From positions 1 to 8,597 of the forward strand of contig CALXSA010000047.1 of NCBI GenBank assembly GCA_944390995.1: a stretch of 8,597 bases of DNA, written 5' to 3'. This stretch comes from an uncultured Clostridia bacterium (GTDB lineage Bacteria > Bacillota_A > Clostridia > TANB77 > CAG-508). A program made the translations under genes and the position numbers. The notes below the pieces were generated by a model that searched no databases, was not told the origin of the DNA, and worked only from the letters and a program-made list of their open reading frames with translations. Below are positions 6,836-8,597 of the stretch, in pieces. Every line of letters begins with the position of its first letter. Within the stretch, counting starts at the first letter, position 1.

Positions 6836-6866
6836 CTAGCTTGTGCTAAGTTTTTGCACAAGCTAG
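6836..6866 (+). terminator. Perfect 11-bp hairpin after the PBP gene, without a T-tract
   Basis: CTAGCTTGTGC (6836-6846) pairs perfectly with GCACAAGCTAG (6856-6866) around a 9-nt loop, 10 nt after the PBP stop. The sequence continues GATAAAAATT, so there is no U-run (five T lie inside the loop instead). Placement and stem length resemble the hairpin after clpX. It is probably a transcript end or 3'-protecting structure, and it also lies in the cysS leader. Confidence 0.55.
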
Positions 6867-6906
6867 GATAAAAATTAAAGTGTAAATGAAAGGAGAGGGG
6901 CTTTTA

Positions 6907-8307
6907 GTGTCAATAAAACTCTATAATACTTTAACAAAACAAAAGGAAGACTTTGTTCCACTTAATGGAGATGAGGTTAGAATTTACTCTTGTGGCCCAA
7001 CTGTGTATAGCTATGCACATATAGGCAATTTTAGGACTTACATTTTTATGGATAATTTGAGGAGAACATTGGAGTATAATGGCTATAAGTTAAAACACGT
7101 AATGAATATTACTGATGTGGGACACTTAGAATCAGATGCAGATGAGGGCGAAGACAAAATGGAAAAGGCAGCAAGAAAAGAAAACAAGAGCCCATATGAA
7201 ATAGCAAAATTTTATACAGAAGTGTTTTTCGAGGATATGAAAAAGCTTAACATAGAGAAACCGGAAATTATTGCAAAGGCAACTGACCATATACCAGATA
7301 TGCTTGAGTTAGCAAAAGAAATTGTGAAAAATGGTTATGGATACGAAACAAGTACAGCAATTTATTTTGATGTTTCTAAGCTTGATAAATATCCTGTGCT
7401 TTCAAATAGAAATATAGAGGAGCAAATGGCGGGTGCGAGGGTTGATGTAGACCCGGAAAAAAGAAACCCATATGATTTTGCAATTTGGATAAAGGCCCCG
7501 GAAAACCATATAATGAAGTGGGATAGCCCATGGGGCTTGTCATATCCGGGTTGGCATTTGGAGTGCTCGGCAATGTCTAGAAAATACTTAGGAGAAGTGT
7601 TTGACATTCATACAGGCGGAGTTGACCACATACCAACACATCATGAGAATGAGATTGCAGAAAGCAAAGGTGCTTTTGGAAAAATACCTGCAAAAGTTTG
7701 GATGCATGTGGAGTTTTTACAAGTTGATGGTGGCAAGATGTCTAAAAGTTTGGGAAATGTATATACTATTTCTCAGCTACAAGAAAAAGGCATAGAGCCT
7801 TTGGCATATAAACTTTTTTGCTACACTGCTCATTATAGAACAAAGCTTAATTTTACATTTGATGGGGCTATGGCTTCACAAAGAGCTTTGAATAGGCTAA
7901 GAGAAAGCTATTTGGTGCATAAAGCAGGAAATGAGCAAGTTGAGAACAGTGAAATAGAAGAATACAAAAACAGATTTTTAGAAGCAATAAACGATGACCT
8001 TAATATGCCGCTTGCAATGGGTGTTATATGGGAAATAGCTAGAAATGAAAGGAAGTCTAGCAAGATTGCAGAGCTATTAGTAGAACTAGATAAGGTTTTG
8101 GCGCTAGATTTAGCTAATTCAGAAGGCTATTTAAAAGAGCAAAAAGAGATTGAACTTCCAGAGGAGATTAAGAATTTATTAGAGCAAAGAAAACAAGCTA
8201 GATTAGAGAAAAACTGGGAATTGTCAGATAAGATTAGAGATGAATTAAAAGAAAAAGGATATAGGCTTAAAGATACAAAAGAAGGAATGACTGTGGAAAA
8301 AATATAG
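6907..8307 (+). CDS. cysS: Cysteinyl-tRNA synthetase
   Basis: This class I synthetase charges tRNA-Cys with cysteine in the cytoplasm. The chosen GTG start gives 466 residues, the usual length, beginning MSIKLYNTLT as in other CysRS proteins. An ATG at 6886 is in frame but would place the ribosome binding site (AGGAGAGGGG, 6891-6900) inside the coding region, so GTG at 6907 is preferred. The HIGH motif is HIGN at 38-41 and the KMSKS loop is at 277-281. The zinc-binding, cysteine-selecting residues are Cys29, Cys220 (WHLEC), His245 and Glu249 (HHENE). The segment GGVDHIPTHHENE differs from the E. coli GGSDLxFPHHENE type and belongs to the alternative VDHIP subclass. The basic, helical C-terminal region is complete. 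No T-box leader is visible upstream. The next gene starts 18 nt downstream, suggesting co-transcription. Confidence 0.97.
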   Translation: MSIKLYNTLTKQKEDFVPLNGDEVRIYSCGPTVYSYAHIGNFRTYIFMDNLRRTLEYNGYKLKHVMNITDVGHLESDADEGEDKMEKAARKENKSPYEIAKFYTEVFFEDMKKLNIEKPEIIAKATDHIPDMLELAKEIVKNGYGYETSTAIYFDVSKLDKYPVLSNRNIEEQMAGARVDVDPEKRNPYDFAIWIKAPENHIMKWDSPWGLSYPGWHLECSAMSRKYLGEVFDIHTGGVDHIPTHHENEIAESKGAFGKIPAKVWMHVEFLQVDGGKMSKSLGNVYTISQLQEKGIEPLAYKLFCYTAHYRTKLNFTFDGAMASQRALNRLRESYLVHKAGNEQVENSEIEEYKNRFLEAINDDLNMPLAMGVIWEIARNERKSSKIAELLVELDKVLALDLANSEGYLKEQKEIELPEEIKNLLEQRKQARLEKNWELSDKIRDELKEKGYRLKDTKEGMTVEKI

Positions 8308-8325
8308 CGAAGGGAGCACAAAGGG

Positions 8326-8597
8326 TTGAAGGAAGAAAAACTTTCGTTTTTAAAAAAATTAAAGACTAGCATTTTTGATTTCGATGGTTACCAAATACTT
8401 GCGGCTGAAAAAGTAAGTAGAACAATAGGTTATATTGTTTTACTTATGCTAATATTTAGCGTTTTGTCAGCTTTGGCATACATGTATGACTTTAATAGAA
8501 ATTTGAATAGTGCTAAAGAATATATTAATAATGAAATATCGGAAATTAAATATGAAGATTATAGCCTAACTGTTATTCCGAATAATGGTGAGGAAAT
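8326..8597 (+). CDS. Probable DUF1189-family membrane protein (3' partial)
   Basis: An open frame runs from TTG 8326 to the window end, giving 90 full codons. AGGGAG at 8311-8316 lies 9 nt upstream, and the first in-frame ATG would fall inside the membrane helix, so the TTG start is preferred. Residues 1-33 are basic and amphipathic (FLKKLKTSIF, then AAEKVSRT). Residues 34-54 are a clear membrane helix. Residues 55-90 look like the start of an extracytoplasmic domain rich in Asn, Glu and Tyr. A short N-terminal segment before a helix, then a soluble domain, fits my recollection of DUF1189 proteins of Firmicutes, which have no established function. The sequence is truncated, so family assignment is tentative. 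It lies 18 nt after cysS, probably in the same transcript. Confidence 0.6.
   Translation, partial: MKEEKLSFLKKLKTSIFDFDGYQILAAEKVSRTIGYIVLLMLIFSVLSALAYMYDFNRNLNSAKEYINNEISEIKYEDYSLTVIPNNGEE

Noticed and set aside
6826..6906. T-box riboswitch for cysS
   Set aside because: The gap is only 81 nt and lacks the conserved T-box sequence.
6886..6906. ATG start for cysS seven codons upstream
   Set aside because: It would put the only strong Shine-Dalgarno inside the gene, and CysRS homology begins at the GTG (SIKLYNTLT).
7601..7795. Overlapping 64-codon frame inside cysS
   Set aside because: It lies wholly within conserved CysRS sequence in another frame and has no ribosome binding site.

Overview
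The window is a stretch of AT-rich bacterial chromosome in which every supported gene lies on the + strand. The tig-clpP-clpX order, strong AGGAGG-type ribosome binding sites, heavy use of AGA and A/T-ending codons, a class A penicillin-binding protein with a PASTA domain, and a DUF1189-like membrane protein all point to a low-GC Firmicute, most probably a Clostridia-type anaerobe. I cannot name the genus.

Layout, left to right: (1) trigger factor (tig), missing roughly 40 N-terminal residues at the window edge; (2) a 110-nt gap with an intrinsic-terminator-like hairpin; (3) clpP, complete; (4) a 191-nt gap filled by a large nested inverted repeat that starts on the clpP stop codon; (5) clpX, complete; (6) a 12-bp perfect hairpin without a T-tract; (7) a six-helix HdeD/DUF308-like membrane protein; (8) a textbook intrinsic terminator; (9) a bifunctional PBP1A-type peptidoglycan synthase with a C-terminal PASTA domain; (10) a second T-tract-less hairpin; (11) cysS, cysteinyl-tRNA synthetase; (12) 18 nt later, the start of a probable DUF1189 membrane protein cut by the window end.

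The first half is the protein-quality-control block. Trigger factor folds nascent chains at the ribosome, and ClpX unfolds substrates and feeds them into the ClpP barrel. In many Firmicutes a lon gene follows clpX; here it is replaced by a small membrane protein, a cell-wall synthase and a tRNA synthetase. The hairpins between genes suggest several separate transcription units rather than one operon, apart from cysS and the DUF1189-like gene, which look co-transcribed.

The genes are ordinary housekeeping ones, and I found no convincing new multi-gene system. What deserves a second look is mainly non-coding: the 124-nt hairpin element between clpP and clpX (with its extra direct repeat and T-tract), and the two perfect CTAG-ended hairpins that lack T-tracts. 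No CRISPR array, tRNA, rRNA, insertion sequence or phage gene is visible. No gene-free stretch exceeds 300 bases.
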